This document shows positions 1 to 11,017 of a DNA stretch of 64,000 bases, piece after piece. Every line of letters begins with the position of its first letter. Position 1 is the first letter of the stretch. Location: positions 503,001 through 567,000 of the forward strand of contig JAJOZX010002571.1 of the NCBI GenBank assembly GCA_023014485.1. The letters run 5' to 3'. The DNA is from Bathynomus jamesi (Eukaryota > Arthropoda > Malacostraca > Isopoda > Cirolanidae). The position numbers were made by a program, and so were the translations under genes. The notes beneath the pieces are model-generated. The model had not been told where the DNA came from and did not search any database. It worked only from the letters and a program-made list of their open reading frames with translations.

Positions 1-485
1 CTCCACCAAGTTGACAATACTGGCTATTATTAAACATTTCAGCATAACTTTAGGAGTCTAATGGTATATGTTGTTATTTGTGCAATTGCGTATTTATAAT
101 GTTATAGGCTTTTAAAGAAATTATTTTCTTAACTCCATTTTGGTCATAATTTTTTGAATGATGTCATCATAAGTGTATCTACTTGGGTGGAAAAATCACA
201 TTTGGCTACAAAAAATGAGGTATGCAGCTACAGTATTTTCCATTTTCTTCATTAGTTGGTTTTCCAATATGGTGTGTGAAGGATGTGAAATATATTTTGA
301 AGATGTGATTATAGATATTAACAATATTGATAATTCTGCTATAGAGATTTTTGTCAAACATGGTGTGTTACAGTCGTCTTTTAAGTGTAGAAAGTATAGA
401 TCTGAGTGTTCCTATGATGAATCCATTGATATTAGGGTTAGGTTAGGTTAGGTAAGGTAGGTTCTCTAGCAATTTGGATACTGGA
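1..485. other. AT-rich sequence, no gene recognised
   Basis: An open frame at 173-451 (+, 92 residues) starts with a hydrophobic stretch, but I recognise no domain and no splice or repeat context supports it. Its end runs into TTAGG repeats. I see no other signal here. Confidence 0.4.
432..456 (+). repeat. Short interstitial TTAGG array
   Basis: Four to five near-perfect TTAGG(G) units. TTAGG is the usual arthropod telomere unit. Related CCTAA-rich motifs recur at 880-910, 9300-9320, 9690-9712 and 11905-11960, always within or beside the repeat family described at 735-1600. The array is far too short to be a telomere. Confidence 0.7.
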
Positions 486-667
486 ATGCATTTTTCTAGT
501 AGTATTTGATGTGCAATATTAAAATCTGGCCTTCATTTTATGGGGAAATGAACCCAAATATGTTAAAACTTTGAAGTCTCATAACTTTTGATTGGTTTAT
601 TTCCGCATAAAATAAAGGCCAGATTTGAACAAAGCACATCATACACTACTAGGAAAATGTATTTTGG
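486..667. repeat. Inverted repeat (hairpin-forming)
   Basis: The left arm (about 490-540, containing TAGTATTTGATGTGC and TCTGGCCTTCATTTTATG) is matched in reverse complement by the right arm (about 610-665, CATAAAATAAAGGCCAGA and GCACATCATACACTACTA). No coding content. It is probably a small foldback element or MITE relic. Confidence 0.7.
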
Positions 668-734
668 CATCAAAATTGGGTGGAGACCCTAATGTAAATA
701 TTTACCTTGCTTTGTTTGAATCTGATACCCATTT

Positions 735-1600
735 CTTGTGCAAATGAATAGAAACTATTTTTTTTTCCATTCCAAAATATGGTGTGTTTCTACTCATTTG
801 CACAAGAAATGTGTGTCAAATTCCAACAAAGCAGAGAAAACTACACCAGGAAAATGTAATTCTGATAAAAAAACTAGCTAACCTAACTAAATTAACTAAC
901 CTAACCTAACCACAGAGCACATCAAAATACACTAGAAAAATGTATTTTTTATTTCAACTTCAGGCCATGTCATTTTTATTTTCGGCATTTTTGTTTAAAC
1001 TAATGAAAATATCATTACTTAACCTAACCAATCATCAAGGGTGTTCAGTTGACCTAACTGGGCATTCAGTTGGCCTAACTGGGCATTCAGTTGACCTAAC
1101 TGGGCATTCAGTTGGCCTAACTGGGCATTCAGTTGGCCTAACTGGGCATTCAGTTGGCCTAACTGGGCATTCAGTTGGCCTAACTGGGCATTCAGTTGGC
1201 CTAACTGGGCATTCAGTTGGCCTAACTGGGCATTCAGTTGGCCTAACAGGTTAATGTTGGTTATTTCACCTAAATATCTTCTGATCTTTTCACTGTCACA
1301 TTTCGGGCAAGTTAAGGATGAGAGAATAATGCCATAATTGATAAAAATATCCAATGCTTTCCCTTCATCTAGGGCACATGACGAATCAAGTTCTCAAAGT
1401 CAGAAACTATACAAACAGCACGTCATAATTCTATCATAAACACAACCAAACTGAATCTAATTAGAAAAAAAAAAATAGACAGAACAGAAACTAACCAACT
1501 AATTAAGTTGCAGAGTAGTGAATAAATAGCCCAATCAGGAAAAATATTTTATGAAAAAAAGTACATTATAGCCAAAACAGGAAATATTCACTATGAAAAT
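735..1600 (+). repeat. Left arm of a ~1-kb inverted repeat family (R1)
   Basis: This block reappears in reverse complement at 11018-12075. The shared order is: a TTTCTTGTGCAAATGA hairpin, CCTAA-rich DNA, a motif AAATGTATTTTTTATTTCAAC, the 21-bp minisatellite, and a tail with CAGCACGTCATAATTCTATC. A partial direct copy of the tail lies at 9896-10090. Arms in opposite orientation enclose the DNA transposon at 1746-9088. I see no protein domain; the open frames are products of the minisatellite. Confidence 0.8.
1043..1251 (+). repeat. 21-bp minisatellite, ~10 units
   Basis: The unit is CCTAACTGGGCATTCAGTTGG, repeated about ten times with few changes (two units have GACC for GGCC). Because 21 is a multiple of three and the unit lacks stops, it stays open in several frames and mimics a repetitive protein (GLTGHSV). 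Confidence 0.9.
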
Positions 1601-1745
1601 GTAACTTGTAATTTTTTCTATAATCTTGCATTTCTACAAAAAATGATTAGTACCATCATAAAGAGCATGAAAAATAGTGCTAGTGAAACACAACCTCTCA
1701 TTTCTTGTTAGCCCCTGTGTCCAGCCAAATATTAACCCTTTTTAC

Positions 1746-1990
1746 TAGGGTGGAGTGATTGTTTAGTTTAAAAAATCAGGGGTGTTAAATAGTTGTCAAA
1801 TGTCTAAAAATAAGCATTGGTGGTGGTTTTTGGTGGTTGCTGGTGATATCGCATCAGCAACCACACACTGTATGTGCCACGCCCACATGCGACTCAAAAA
1901 ACCCCTTTATTTTACATATTTGGGGCTCTGTAATAGCTAGAAGCACAATCTAAAAAGTGCATCTTATGATTTTTTGATGCTGAGAACAAC
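1746..1990 (+). repeat. Left TIR of element 1
   Basis: It pairs with 8850-9088 in inverted orientation. Shared internal words include AAAATCAGGGGTG, AGTTGTCAAATGTCTAAAAAT, GCATCAGCAACCACAC and CTTATGATTTTTT. Similarity is high but not perfect, consistent with an old insertion. Confidence 0.85.
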
Positions 1991-2160
1991 AAAATTATAT
2001 TCAAAAGTGTACATTGATGTATAAACATATTTTTTGAGAGTTAAATTAAAATCAGTAGCTGTTTTTGTCCAACCTACTTTATATTTACTTCTATTTTTCA
2101 GAATTTTTATAACCTATTCAATTAACACTAGTTTAATATCTTCAAGATTTTTAGTTACTT

Positions 2161-5100
2161 ATGAAATGTAGAAGCGAGACAACAAAAGTCTTACACGGTG
2201 GCCATAGTTTTCCATCCATTGACAGTTTTCCTAATGGAAAATTACCTACCGCTGGACAAGTTGTTCAGTGTCTACTTAAGGAGCCAAACTGGAAAACTAA
2301 GGAAAATATCTAGAAAGTTGCAGATGAGTTGAGGAAACAATGGATTTGGTGTAATGTTTATCCACTATCCTTGCGCACCATTGAGATGAAGGTGGACAAA
2401 CTAGCAGCAGACTTTTCATGGTAAGTCATCATAACTTTCTATCCTGGGTAGTACTAAATTAATTACAAGAATGTCTTAGCCAAGAGTAAATTTTTTATTT
2501 TAAATATAATTTTGTTGTGATGTGCTCTGTAAACCTCTGAATTAATTTATCTATGTATTTCAGCCAAAATTTCTAAACAAAAATATTTAAGCGATTTGTG
2601 ACCACAATTTTTAATTTTTAATTAAGAAAATAATATTGATTTTTTTTAATATTTCAACTTCGAAAATGCATCAACAGGTTTCATCGATAATCTGTCACAA
2701 AGAGAGGTTCAACCTATTTGGCAAAACTAGAATTGTTTGTCAAAGAGCTTGATTGTTTATTTGATATTTTTTCTGAGGATCTTTCTCAATGATGAAAATT
2801 GGAGGAGTTTAAACTGAGGATGACTCAGGATGATTTCTCCTTCAATGAGGATCAAAAATCTGTGAGGCTAGGTTACTGTTCAAGATTTGAGGAAAAGCTC
2901 ACAGAGGCAGATGTTAGATACAGGAGAAGAATAATTGACGAACAACGAGTGGAATTATGGTTAGTCAGAGAGTACATCATGACTTGAACCGTTTTAATTA
3001 AAATATATATATATATATATATTTTTTTTTATATTATATTGGCATAGTAAATCTAGTCATCTAATCATATTAATTGTTTAGTGAACGAAGCTGGAGAGAA
3101 GAGGCAAGTGCATCACAACCTCAACCAGACAGTCCAGACACTACTGGTAGCTCTAGCGAAACTCCATCAGAAGACTCTTGAGATGACCCACAGCCTGCTG
3201 CATGACTCCAGATTCCTGGGATCTTGGGAGCATTGCTCCAGTAAATTTGACCATGAGAAAAAGTAAATTTGGGTTTGGGTTTTGTTCATCCGCTAGACAT
3301 TATGCAATTTTTTTGCGTATACGTTCTTGTACAAACCAATTTTTTTAAATTACAAATTTAGTTATTTTAAGTTTAGTTGGTAATTCCATATTTAACAATT
3401 ATTTTTATTTTTTGTTAAGCTTCAATGTTTTGATGATTAAAATTTTATTAAAACGTATATTTTTTTAATATAAAATTATCAGGATTGGACTATGTTCCAT
3501 TGATCTCGGCCAGGTTTGATAAATTGGCCAGATAATTACTTGTGCGGTTTTAAGTAATCCACCATGACTAGAATTGAAAAGTTTAGTTAAGTTTAAACTT
3601 ACTTTTACTTACTTTAACTTATCTACTTTTACTTACTCTTCCTTACTTTTACTAAGTTTAAAGCACTTACTTTTACTTACTTTCATTGTACTATATTTAC
3701 TTACTTTTACTCACTTTTACCATACTATATTTACTAACTTTTACTTATTTTGTATTTTTTCAGGTAGTCAATAATCAATAATGGATCCTAATATGATGAA
3801 GTTGGAGAGAAAAGTGAGTGTGTTAAAAGGGGTTACTTTTGTGGTCAATGCAAGAACAAATATTCAAAGAAGCAAAACTGGGAGGAACATTTTAATTCCC
3901 CAAAAAATATTTGTTACAATACAAGAGGTCCCAGAGTTTGGGCCCACAGCTTAGATATTGCAGTAAAGAAATACCAGGATGAAGTGCAGCAAAGAGATAC
4001 GGCAAAGCAGTCATTTAGTTTGTTCACAAAATGTGCTAGTGCTAGACCTCAGAAAAATGAACCAACTTCATCAACTGCTAATCTAGAAAATGAAACTTTT
4101 TCACTAGATGTTTCACAGACTGAAGAAAGTGCTTCTCCTCCACCTAAGAAACAAAAGGTAAGTGAGGAATCTGCGCATCAGACTAACAAAACTGCTTTAG
4201 AGGAATTTGAAAATTCCCAAATCCAGAAGACATTGAATGCAATTTTGCGCCTAACAAAAGAAACTCACCAAGCTGTTGTGGTTAATAAAGAGAAGAGTCA
4301 AAATATGCCTTCAAGTTCAAGTGTTGCATCCAAATCTAATAAAGCAAAAAGCAACAAATTTGACATTTCCATAGCCCATTTAAGCAAGTGTAAATCAATA
4401 CAAGAAATCCTGAACAATGATTTGATCAAATCTACATTCAAATTGGTGGAAAAGAAGGATCTAGGGCATGCTGATGATTCATTTTCAGTACCAAGTGATA
4501 TAATGGAAAACATTGCAAATAGTGACACTAATATGCCTGATGTAGATATAGCTGTTGAGGATGAAGATGATGATAATCAAGAAGATATTGATGATGCTTC
4601 TGATGATAAAATGTTTACATTATATTGCATAGCTTGCACAGACCCCAAAGCATGTGCTTCAGACAAACATTCTAACATAAAAGGTTACTTCAATTTTAAA
4701 GATTTAACCTATGTATGCAAACAAGGAGAAAATCAAGAGAGATGGTTTAGAAATCTGAAAACCCACCTGAAGAGACATTTAATTAAACTTCAGCATCATC
4801 AAAGAGCTGCTGTTTATGAAGTGATGAAAACATCTTCTCAGAACACTACTAAACGCATAGAAGACTTATGTGGCAACATCTTATACTACATAATGAAAAC
4901 AAACACTGCATGGGCTCTATATCCAGTACTTCTAGCTGTATTACATAGGTCAGGTTGTGAGGTTGGAAATTTGAATCATAGCACACATGCGTGCGAGACA
5001 ATTTGTGAGCTATTAGATAATCAACTTAAAGAACAAACTGTAAAGTGGTTCTTAGAACAAACTTCAGTAACAATAACAGCTGACATTGGAACAATTTTGG

Positions 5101-8100
5101 GATTAAGCATGCTAGTTGTATTAGTTATGAGTGAAGAAGATAAGACTGTAAAACTTGCTGGGATAAATTTAGTACGCAGCAAATCAGGAGTTTATTTGGC
5201 CAATGAAATTTTTAATGTGTTGAAGTCTCCTAATCACTTGAAACTATCTGAAGAAGCAATTAAATCCAAGGTATCTGGAATGGTTGGAGATGGGGCTTTT
5301 TGTAAGGACAACGAGCCATTTAAAAATGAAATGAAAAAGTTGTTTGGAGAAAATTTCAAATTTTGATGGGACTTAATGCATCTTGTGAACAGAGCCCACG
5401 TTGATGCATTGAAGAAAATTTGTAAACTAAGTGAGCTTTTAGACTTTATTCAGAATCACACTTCAAATCTGAGATCAGGCCTTGACTATACCAATATGGT
5501 TCTTGACAATATCATTGGTTTTAAGAGACCAAAACTCAAATCTGATACTCGCATGGTTAATTACGAATTTGATCAATTTGACAGATTTGTGGAAAATTGT
5601 GTTTTTTTTGATCATCCACAAGAGAAAGAAATTAGTGCCAAGTTCTATGTATTAATTTCCTATGTAACAAAGATTATGTTGCAAGTAGCTCAAAAAACCA
5701 CAGTTAGTGCAGAATTTGTAGAAAATATATTTTATAAAGAAGGAGGGAAAACTGTTATGTTAAGAGTGATGGAAACAATTTCCAAATTAGCTAATGGAGG
5801 AAATGCAAATGATGTAGTTTCTGAATTTAAGCACGATACCACAGGGCAGCAAAAGGAACTAACAGCTGAGGATTACATCCTAAATGAAGTTTACAAATAC
5901 ATCAAGAAACGTTCTGATTACTACCAGGTTGCTGAAGTTGCTAGACCATCCAGAACCAGATCTGAAAGTAGTTTTACAAAAGACTCAGTGATAAATTGGC
6001 TGACAGAATATATAGAACAGCTGTGGAAAGGAATCACAGAGAGATTAAAGCATTTTGATAAAGATGGATCAACTGCCTGGAGTGAAGCACCAGCTGAAGG
6101 GACATTCTCCATTCTTGGTTACATTGTTGAACACAAAGGATCCATTAAGCCATCTCATTTGACTAAGCTGTGCAGAATTGTGAAGGAGGGTCCAGCTCCA
6201 GGCACTAGATCTGCTGTAATGATCACACAGAAAGCCATTGATCAGTGGCCAAGCATACATGGCGGTAAATTCACAACAAATGCCTACATGCAAGGTCTAA
6301 CATCGTCCACTGTTGCTGCTGCAATGAATAAATAAACTTAAGGTGAGTTATAAACTGTATATTATTGTATTATTATGTTTAGCTAAAACAATTTGTAATT
6401 GTTATGTCGTCAATTCAAGAGTTTACTATCATTAACCTATCTAGTGGTGTAAGGGAAAAAAAGTAAATTCAGAGCTATGCTCCAGTAAATTTTTTCAAAT
6501 CTGGAGTCATGGCCTGCTGATTCCTCTCATTGTAGTTACCAAGATCTGGAGAACCTGTGCAGAGCTGTTGATAGGTAAATTAGCACTTGTGAATTGTGAT
6601 TGTTCTTTAATAACTGTACTTAGTTGTATGTGCCATGTCATTTTGGTAGAATTAAAATGGATATCATTTTTCTCAACTTCAAAATACAATCTTGCAGGTA
6701 TTCAATTTCCGACAGAGCAGGTGCAGCGGTAGCATCAGCAGTTTTAAAAGATTTTGGCATTATCACTGATGATGACAACACTAATGTCATTGACAGGTAA
6801 GATTTCAAAATTATCATGATTACATTTTCATCCACATTTCCTAAGCTTTTTTAACAAAATTACAATTACTACTACTAATAAGAAGTAAAGTAATTTTATT
6901 TAATTATACATATTATACATTGTAACATGGAAAAGTAAATTTCAAATATATTGGGCTCAGGCATAAAAGTCAGTGTATTTAGCCCATCACTGTTCATTGT
7001 TTCCTGTTGTACATATTCCTGTTTATCAGTGCTACCTCTTTGCCTTATAAATTTGTAAACAATTTTCATTAATACAGGAGTAAACTATGAAGGCAATGGT
7101 GTAAGTACCGTGAACAGATCAGAGCTGAGGAAGAAGTATTCTTTGGTTTAGTGGACAGCATTTATGTTGATGGCTGACAGGATGGTACTGTGACAATTAC
7201 AGAGTTAGAGGGGCGACATTATCAATAAACCAAAGTAGAAGAGCACTATGTTATAGTTGGAGGACTGGGTAAGCCACTGTTTTCTGTATGGTATGTTTTA
7301 AATTTTTAGTGGATAGCATAAATTTGGTCTTAGTAACATTAAGGAGTAAGAACTATGCGATAGTTATATATGTTCATTGGTCATACCTGGTAATCTACTG
7401 ATCTCAAATACATTTATTATTTCCTTAAATTTTGTTTAAAATGTTTCAGGAGAACATTATCTGACACATGTTACCCTAGAGAATGGGAATAGTGTATCAA
7501 TTGCACTAAGTCTCTATGAAGCAGTGAAGGACACTGATCTGGAAAACAACCTGCAAGTCATGGGGTCAGATGGAACTGCAGTGATGACTGGACATAATTC
7601 GGGGGCAATCAGAGTCTTTGAAGAGCTTATTGGAAGACCACTGCAAAGGATCATATGCCTCTTACATTGTAATGAGCTACCTCTTTGTCATGTTTTCATG
7701 GAGCTCAATGGGACTACAAAGAGCCCTGATAGTTTTTCAGGGCCAGTAGGAAAACAGCTAGGTGGTATGGTTTCTGAATAGGATGATGTCAAATTTAAGC
7801 CAATCAGAAATCAGAATTTAGCTATATTGCCCAATGATGTAATTGATGATCTCAGTCGTGACCAATACTATGCTTATAGAATATGCATGGCAGTCATGCT
7901 AGGGACTACTGAAAAGGACCTTGAGCTTTTAGAAGTTGGGCCATTAAATCACTCAAGATGGCTGACATTAGGTTGTAGAATACTCAGATTCTATGTTTCA
8001 CAGAAAAAGCCAAGTTCAGTATTGATAACTGTTGCTGAGTTCTGTTTAAAAGTGTATTTCCCCAGCTGGTTTGAAATCAAGAAGAATCACTCGGTGACTG

Positions 8101-8716
8101 ATGGTTCAAGAAACTTCTTTTCAATGCTGAGCAGAATCTCCAAGTTTCCTAATAAGAAAGTAAAAGACATTGCCCTAAAAACCCTAAGAAAGAATGCTTT
8201 TTTTGCTCACCCCAAAAACATTATAATATGAGGACAGGGAGAGAAGAAACACCAGTAAATAAGATCCTGGCACTGAGTGGTGAAGTAGAGAAAACAACCC
8301 AGGACATCAGAGTCAAAATGGATTTCACTGGCGGAGATTTGGAAATTGAGGATGATGTGAATGATGATGATTATGACAGTTTGAGTTATACAAGAGACCA
8401 CACTGTCAGGAAATTTAAGGTGCCTATAATCAATGAAAATGCTAAATCATATGACCAGATGAGTAACCTTGATAACTTGACAGCAGAGCCTCCAATAGTT
8501 ACCCATCTTACATTAACTGAACTTGCGAACATTAGAAAAAATCCTTTGAAGTTCAAACAGCCATGCCACAATCAAGTGGTAGAACGCCATATCAAGCTTG
8601 TGACTGAGGCATCTGCAGCTGTCATTGGGTTCAATAGAAGAGATGGCATGATCCGGCAGTGTATAAAATCCCATAAACTGATAAAAAAGTTTAATACAAA
8701 GCAAGAATTTGTTTAG
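2161..8716 (+). pseudogene. Multi-exon transposase-like gene of element 1, broken
   Basis: Probable exons are 2161-2420, 2678-2959, 3082-~3240, 6536-6574, 6698-6796, 7078-7268 and 7450-8716. All have GT/AG borders except the unclear end of exon 3. The N-terminus has LPTAGQVVQ, then LFDI near 2740. These match B1 (LPTGKQALQ, LFDI) and B2 (LPTNRQAFQ, LFDI). The C-terminal half has VDG.QDGT, GSDGT..TGHNSG, CNELPL, GPLNHSRW and CHNQVVER, matching A2. Stops interrupt exons 1, 2, 6 and 7, and the frame shifts near 8225. By family analogy it would be a nuclear DDE-type transposase. The hAT-like gene at 3792-6335 lies between exons 3 and 4, either in an intron or as a nested insertion. Confidence 0.7.
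3792..6335 (+). pseudogene. hAT-like (ZNF862/KIAA1586-like) transposase-derived protein, one internal stop
   Basis: The frame is open from 3792 to 6335 except for a single TGA at 5364-5366. An N-terminal cluster CGQC-x-W..H..C sits near 3840. It is followed by a Ser/Glu-rich linker and a BED-like finger (CIAC ... THLKRH) at 4630-4785. Then come a core with TADIGT, a VGDGAF motif and WDLMHLVNRAH right after the stop, and a C-terminal EAPAEGTFSI segment. This order (zinc fingers, D-containing core, WD..H, C-terminal dimerisation-like part) resembles hAT transposases and their domesticated vertebrate relatives; the match is by motif only. The start is unsettled: the stop at 3789-3791 bounds the frame, and a 5' exon is possible. 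It is nearly intact, unlike the gene around it. Confidence 0.6.
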
Positions 8717-8849
8717 ATTCTACATTTATTTGATGAAATTTTATAGTGTAAATTTGTAATATATGGTCAATATGCATTACTTTTTCATGAAAATGTGTTA
8801 AAACTCTGTTTTACACTTTTGGAAATAATTTTATCAGTCTCAGCATAAA

Positions 8850-9088
8850 AAAAATCATAAGAAACAGTTTTTAGATTGTGTTTCTACCTATTATAGAACC
8901 CAAAATAGGCAAAATACAGGGTTTTTTACAGTTGTGTATGGATGTGGTACATATAGGGTGTGGTTGCTGATGCAGTATCACTTGCAATCACCAAAACCAC
9001 TACCAATGTTCATTTTTAGACATTTGACAACTATCTCGCACCCCTGATTTTTGAAATATTGATTTTCATAAAAATACACTCCACCCTA
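8850..9088 (-). repeat. Right TIR of element 1
   Basis: Reverse complement of the left TIR, ending CACTCCACCCTA and followed by CTATTTAC, the presumed duplicated target. Confidence 0.85.
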
Positions 9089-9204
9089 CTATTTACTACT
9101 ATGAAAGTAGCCTACAAACTTAAGCTAAGAATATACAATATTTACAGTCTACAAACACATACATGAAAGTAAATTTTTCTTAAAATTAATTAATGAGCTA
9201 CTGT

Positions 9205-9425
9205 TTAGGTACTTTTGCATTATCCTCCCAACACTAATTTTTTTTTATAATGGAAGGAAAATAAAGTACGTTAGCAAAACACTTGTGGCAGGCTGTTTTT
9301 AACCTAACCTAACCTAATCCCAACACTAATTTTTTTTATAATGGAAGGAAAATAAAGTACCATAACCAAAACCAAACCAACATTATATAAAAAATTAGTG
9401 TTGGGAGGATAATGCAAAAGAACCA
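9205..9425. repeat. Direct and inverted short repeats
   Basis: A ~40-bp segment beginning CCCAACACTAATTTTTTT occurs at 9227 and again at 9323. A reverse-complement copy (ATTAGTGTTGGGAGGATAAT) lies at 9393, pairing with ATTATCCTCCCAACACTAAT at 9219. Between them is a CCTAA array. It looks like nested remnants rather than a gene. Confidence 0.6.
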
Positions 9426-9660
9426 CTGTTTACTACATCGTATGGCAAGTCATTCCAAAAATCTACTGCTCTATGACTGAAAAAGTATTTTCTTAGATGG
9501 AGTCTGCATGGCTGTTTTCTAATTTTCTTATGTCCATGAAGGCAGAAGGCAGAATAGAAGATAATATTTTGGGTAATTGTATACAACATCCCCCTCACCT
9601 CAGTTTTATGAAATTGACTTCACAATCGATGTAAAACCTTTATTTATAGCATGTAATTAC
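9395..9660 (-). pseudogene. LINE ORF2 C-terminal fragment
   Basis: Reverse-strand translation includes LRKYFFSHRAVDFWNDLP. This is the common C-terminal signature of CR1-type LINE ORF2 proteins (compare NYFMYKICDTWN and NFFTHRIVNSWN in the other LINEs here). No RT domain is present. It is a 5'-truncated relic. Confidence 0.65.
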
Positions 9661-9747
9661 TTTATTTATTTTTGGAAACCCTTACCTTATTACCTTACCT
9701 TACCTAACCTAACCTAGAAAAATGTATACTAGAAAAATGTATTTTTT

Positions 9748-9895
9748 ACTAAAAAAGTGCATAACTTAACATGTTATTACATTATCATTTGTATAATTTA
9801 GGTTTCGGGGGTATGGGGGCTCTGACCCCATACCCCAGAGACCTAAATTATACAAATGATATGTAATAACATGTTGAGTTATGCACTTTTTTAGT
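9748..9895. repeat. Long near-perfect hairpin
   Basis: Arms of about 70 bp begin ACTAAAAAAGTGCATAACTT and end with its complement. The loop region contains GGGGGTATGGGGG and CCCCATACCCC. No coding content. It is probably a foldback or MITE unit, and lies directly beside the partial R1 copy at 9896. Confidence 0.8.
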
Positions 9896-10090
9896 CTTCA
9901 TCTAGGGCACATGATGAATCAAGTTCTCAAAGTTGAAACCACACGAACAGCACGTCATAATTCTATCACAAATGCAATCAAACTGAGGTATTACCTAAAC
10001 TGAATCCAATTAGAAAAAAAAACCCAGCAGAACAGAAACCAACCAACTAATTAAGTCGCAGAGTAGTGAAAAAATAGCCCAATCGGAAAA
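9896..10090 (+). repeat. Partial direct copy of repeat R1 tail
   Basis: Matches 1368-1550 in the same orientation (words CAGCACGTCATAATTCTATC, AACCAACTAATTAAG, GCAGAGTAGTGAA). It stops before the segment that precedes element 1. Confidence 0.75.
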
Positions 10091-11017
10091 AGTCACATCA
10101 AATGGATATTGTTAATTAAATAATATCTCCATAAATATGATTGGCAAAAAATTTTTCACTTAAAGGAAAGGTTTTATTTATTATTTTCTACACATTGCAA
10201 TAATTTTTATTAGAAACTGAGGTGAGGGGTATTGTATACAATTACCATATTTTGATTACAATATTGTATAGAACATAGCTTTACAAATAGAAAACCATTG
10301 GTTCTTGTTTCCATAGACTTCAGTAAAGCATTCAACTCGGTAAATAGAGGAAAGATGATAGAATTGATAATGAGATACAAGGTTCATCTTGTGTTCTACA
10401 GAAGCTAAGGCTAACAAAGACCCTAAGATCCACTCTAAGGTTAGCCCGAGAGAAAGGAAAGAGTAGGGGGTTAAAAGAGGAGAATAAGGGGTTAAGTAGC
10501 AAAACCTATCATTCGTAGGTTAACATTCATTCAGAAAAAGAGAAGGAAAGACACCATCATCATCTGCTAGCCACTGCTGACAAGTTGGAAAAATAGTCGA
10601 AGAGGATAGGAAAGGAGTGAAAGATGAAAAGAAGTAAAATAAGAATGCTTACAAACCATGCAAACTACAGATATGCAAAAGAGAGAGAGAGAGAAGAAAA
10701 AGGGGTGGGGGGGAAAGTAGGAAGAGTATAGGTAACAAAAAGTGGGTTAGTTTACCCTATGAGCTACATTTATGTTTGTTAGTCTATTTTTTTTTTTTAT
10801 TGCTGGCATATTACAAGCTGGTAGTAATCATCAACAGACTCATCCTCGACCACCACCCCCAGAGCTCCTGTTGCTAATTGGGTTAATATTCGTCTTTTAA
10901 TCCGCTCACACGCGGTTAAAACAGTATATTATATTGAATTGCCATTCAAAACTGACTAAGAAAATGTATATCTTATGTTGTGCAAATTTGTTGAAATGTA
11001 CTTTTTTTAATAAAATA
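10091..11017. other. Spacer with one small RT fragment
   Basis: Apart from the reverse-transcriptase scrap at 10292-10393, this holds AG-rich sequence (10440-10730), a poly-T run near 10786-10798 and no supported gene. A phrase near 10410 (AACAAAGACCCTAAGATCCACT) resembles one near 16788, suggesting a shared repeat. Confidence 0.4.
10292..10393 (+). pseudogene. RT motif-A fragment of a LINE
   Basis: Translation reads KPLVLVSIDFSKAFNSVNRG and onward, the palm motif A region of a non-LTR reverse transcriptase. Nothing else of the element is visible on either side. Confidence 0.6.

Larger units (their letters stand above)
1746..9088 (+). mobile_element. 7.3-kb DNA transposon 'element 1' with long TIRs
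   Basis: Termini read TAGGGTGGAGTG at the left and CACTCCACCCTA at the right. About 240 bp of the ends match as inverted repeats. The flanking 8-mers, CTTTTTAC (1738-1745) and CTATTTAC (9089-9096), differ at one position and are probably an aged 8-bp target duplication. Eight-bp duplications and TAGGG-type ends are typical of the hAT superfamily. Inside are a broken multi-exon transposase-like gene (2161-8716) and, between its third and fourth exons, a second hAT-like gene (3792-6335). Several stops and a frameshift indicate it is no longer autonomous. Confidence 0.8.

Noticed and set aside
432..456. A chromosome end
   Set aside because: Only a few TTAGG units and interstitial; CCTAA motifs recur as parts of a dispersed repeat.
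1043..1251. A CRISPR array
   Set aside because: Units are contiguous without unique spacers, and the genome is eukaryotic.
940..1354. Apparent repetitive proteins on both strands (GLTGHSV and GQLNAQL repeats)
   Set aside because: They are translations of a 21-bp minisatellite, open in several frames because the unit has no stops; the reverse-oriented array at 11370-11776 does the same.
3220..6500. A separately bounded transposon carrying the hAT-like gene
   Set aside because: A 14-bp word is repeated at both edges, but no convincing TIRs or standard-length target duplication could be found; kept only as an alternative.
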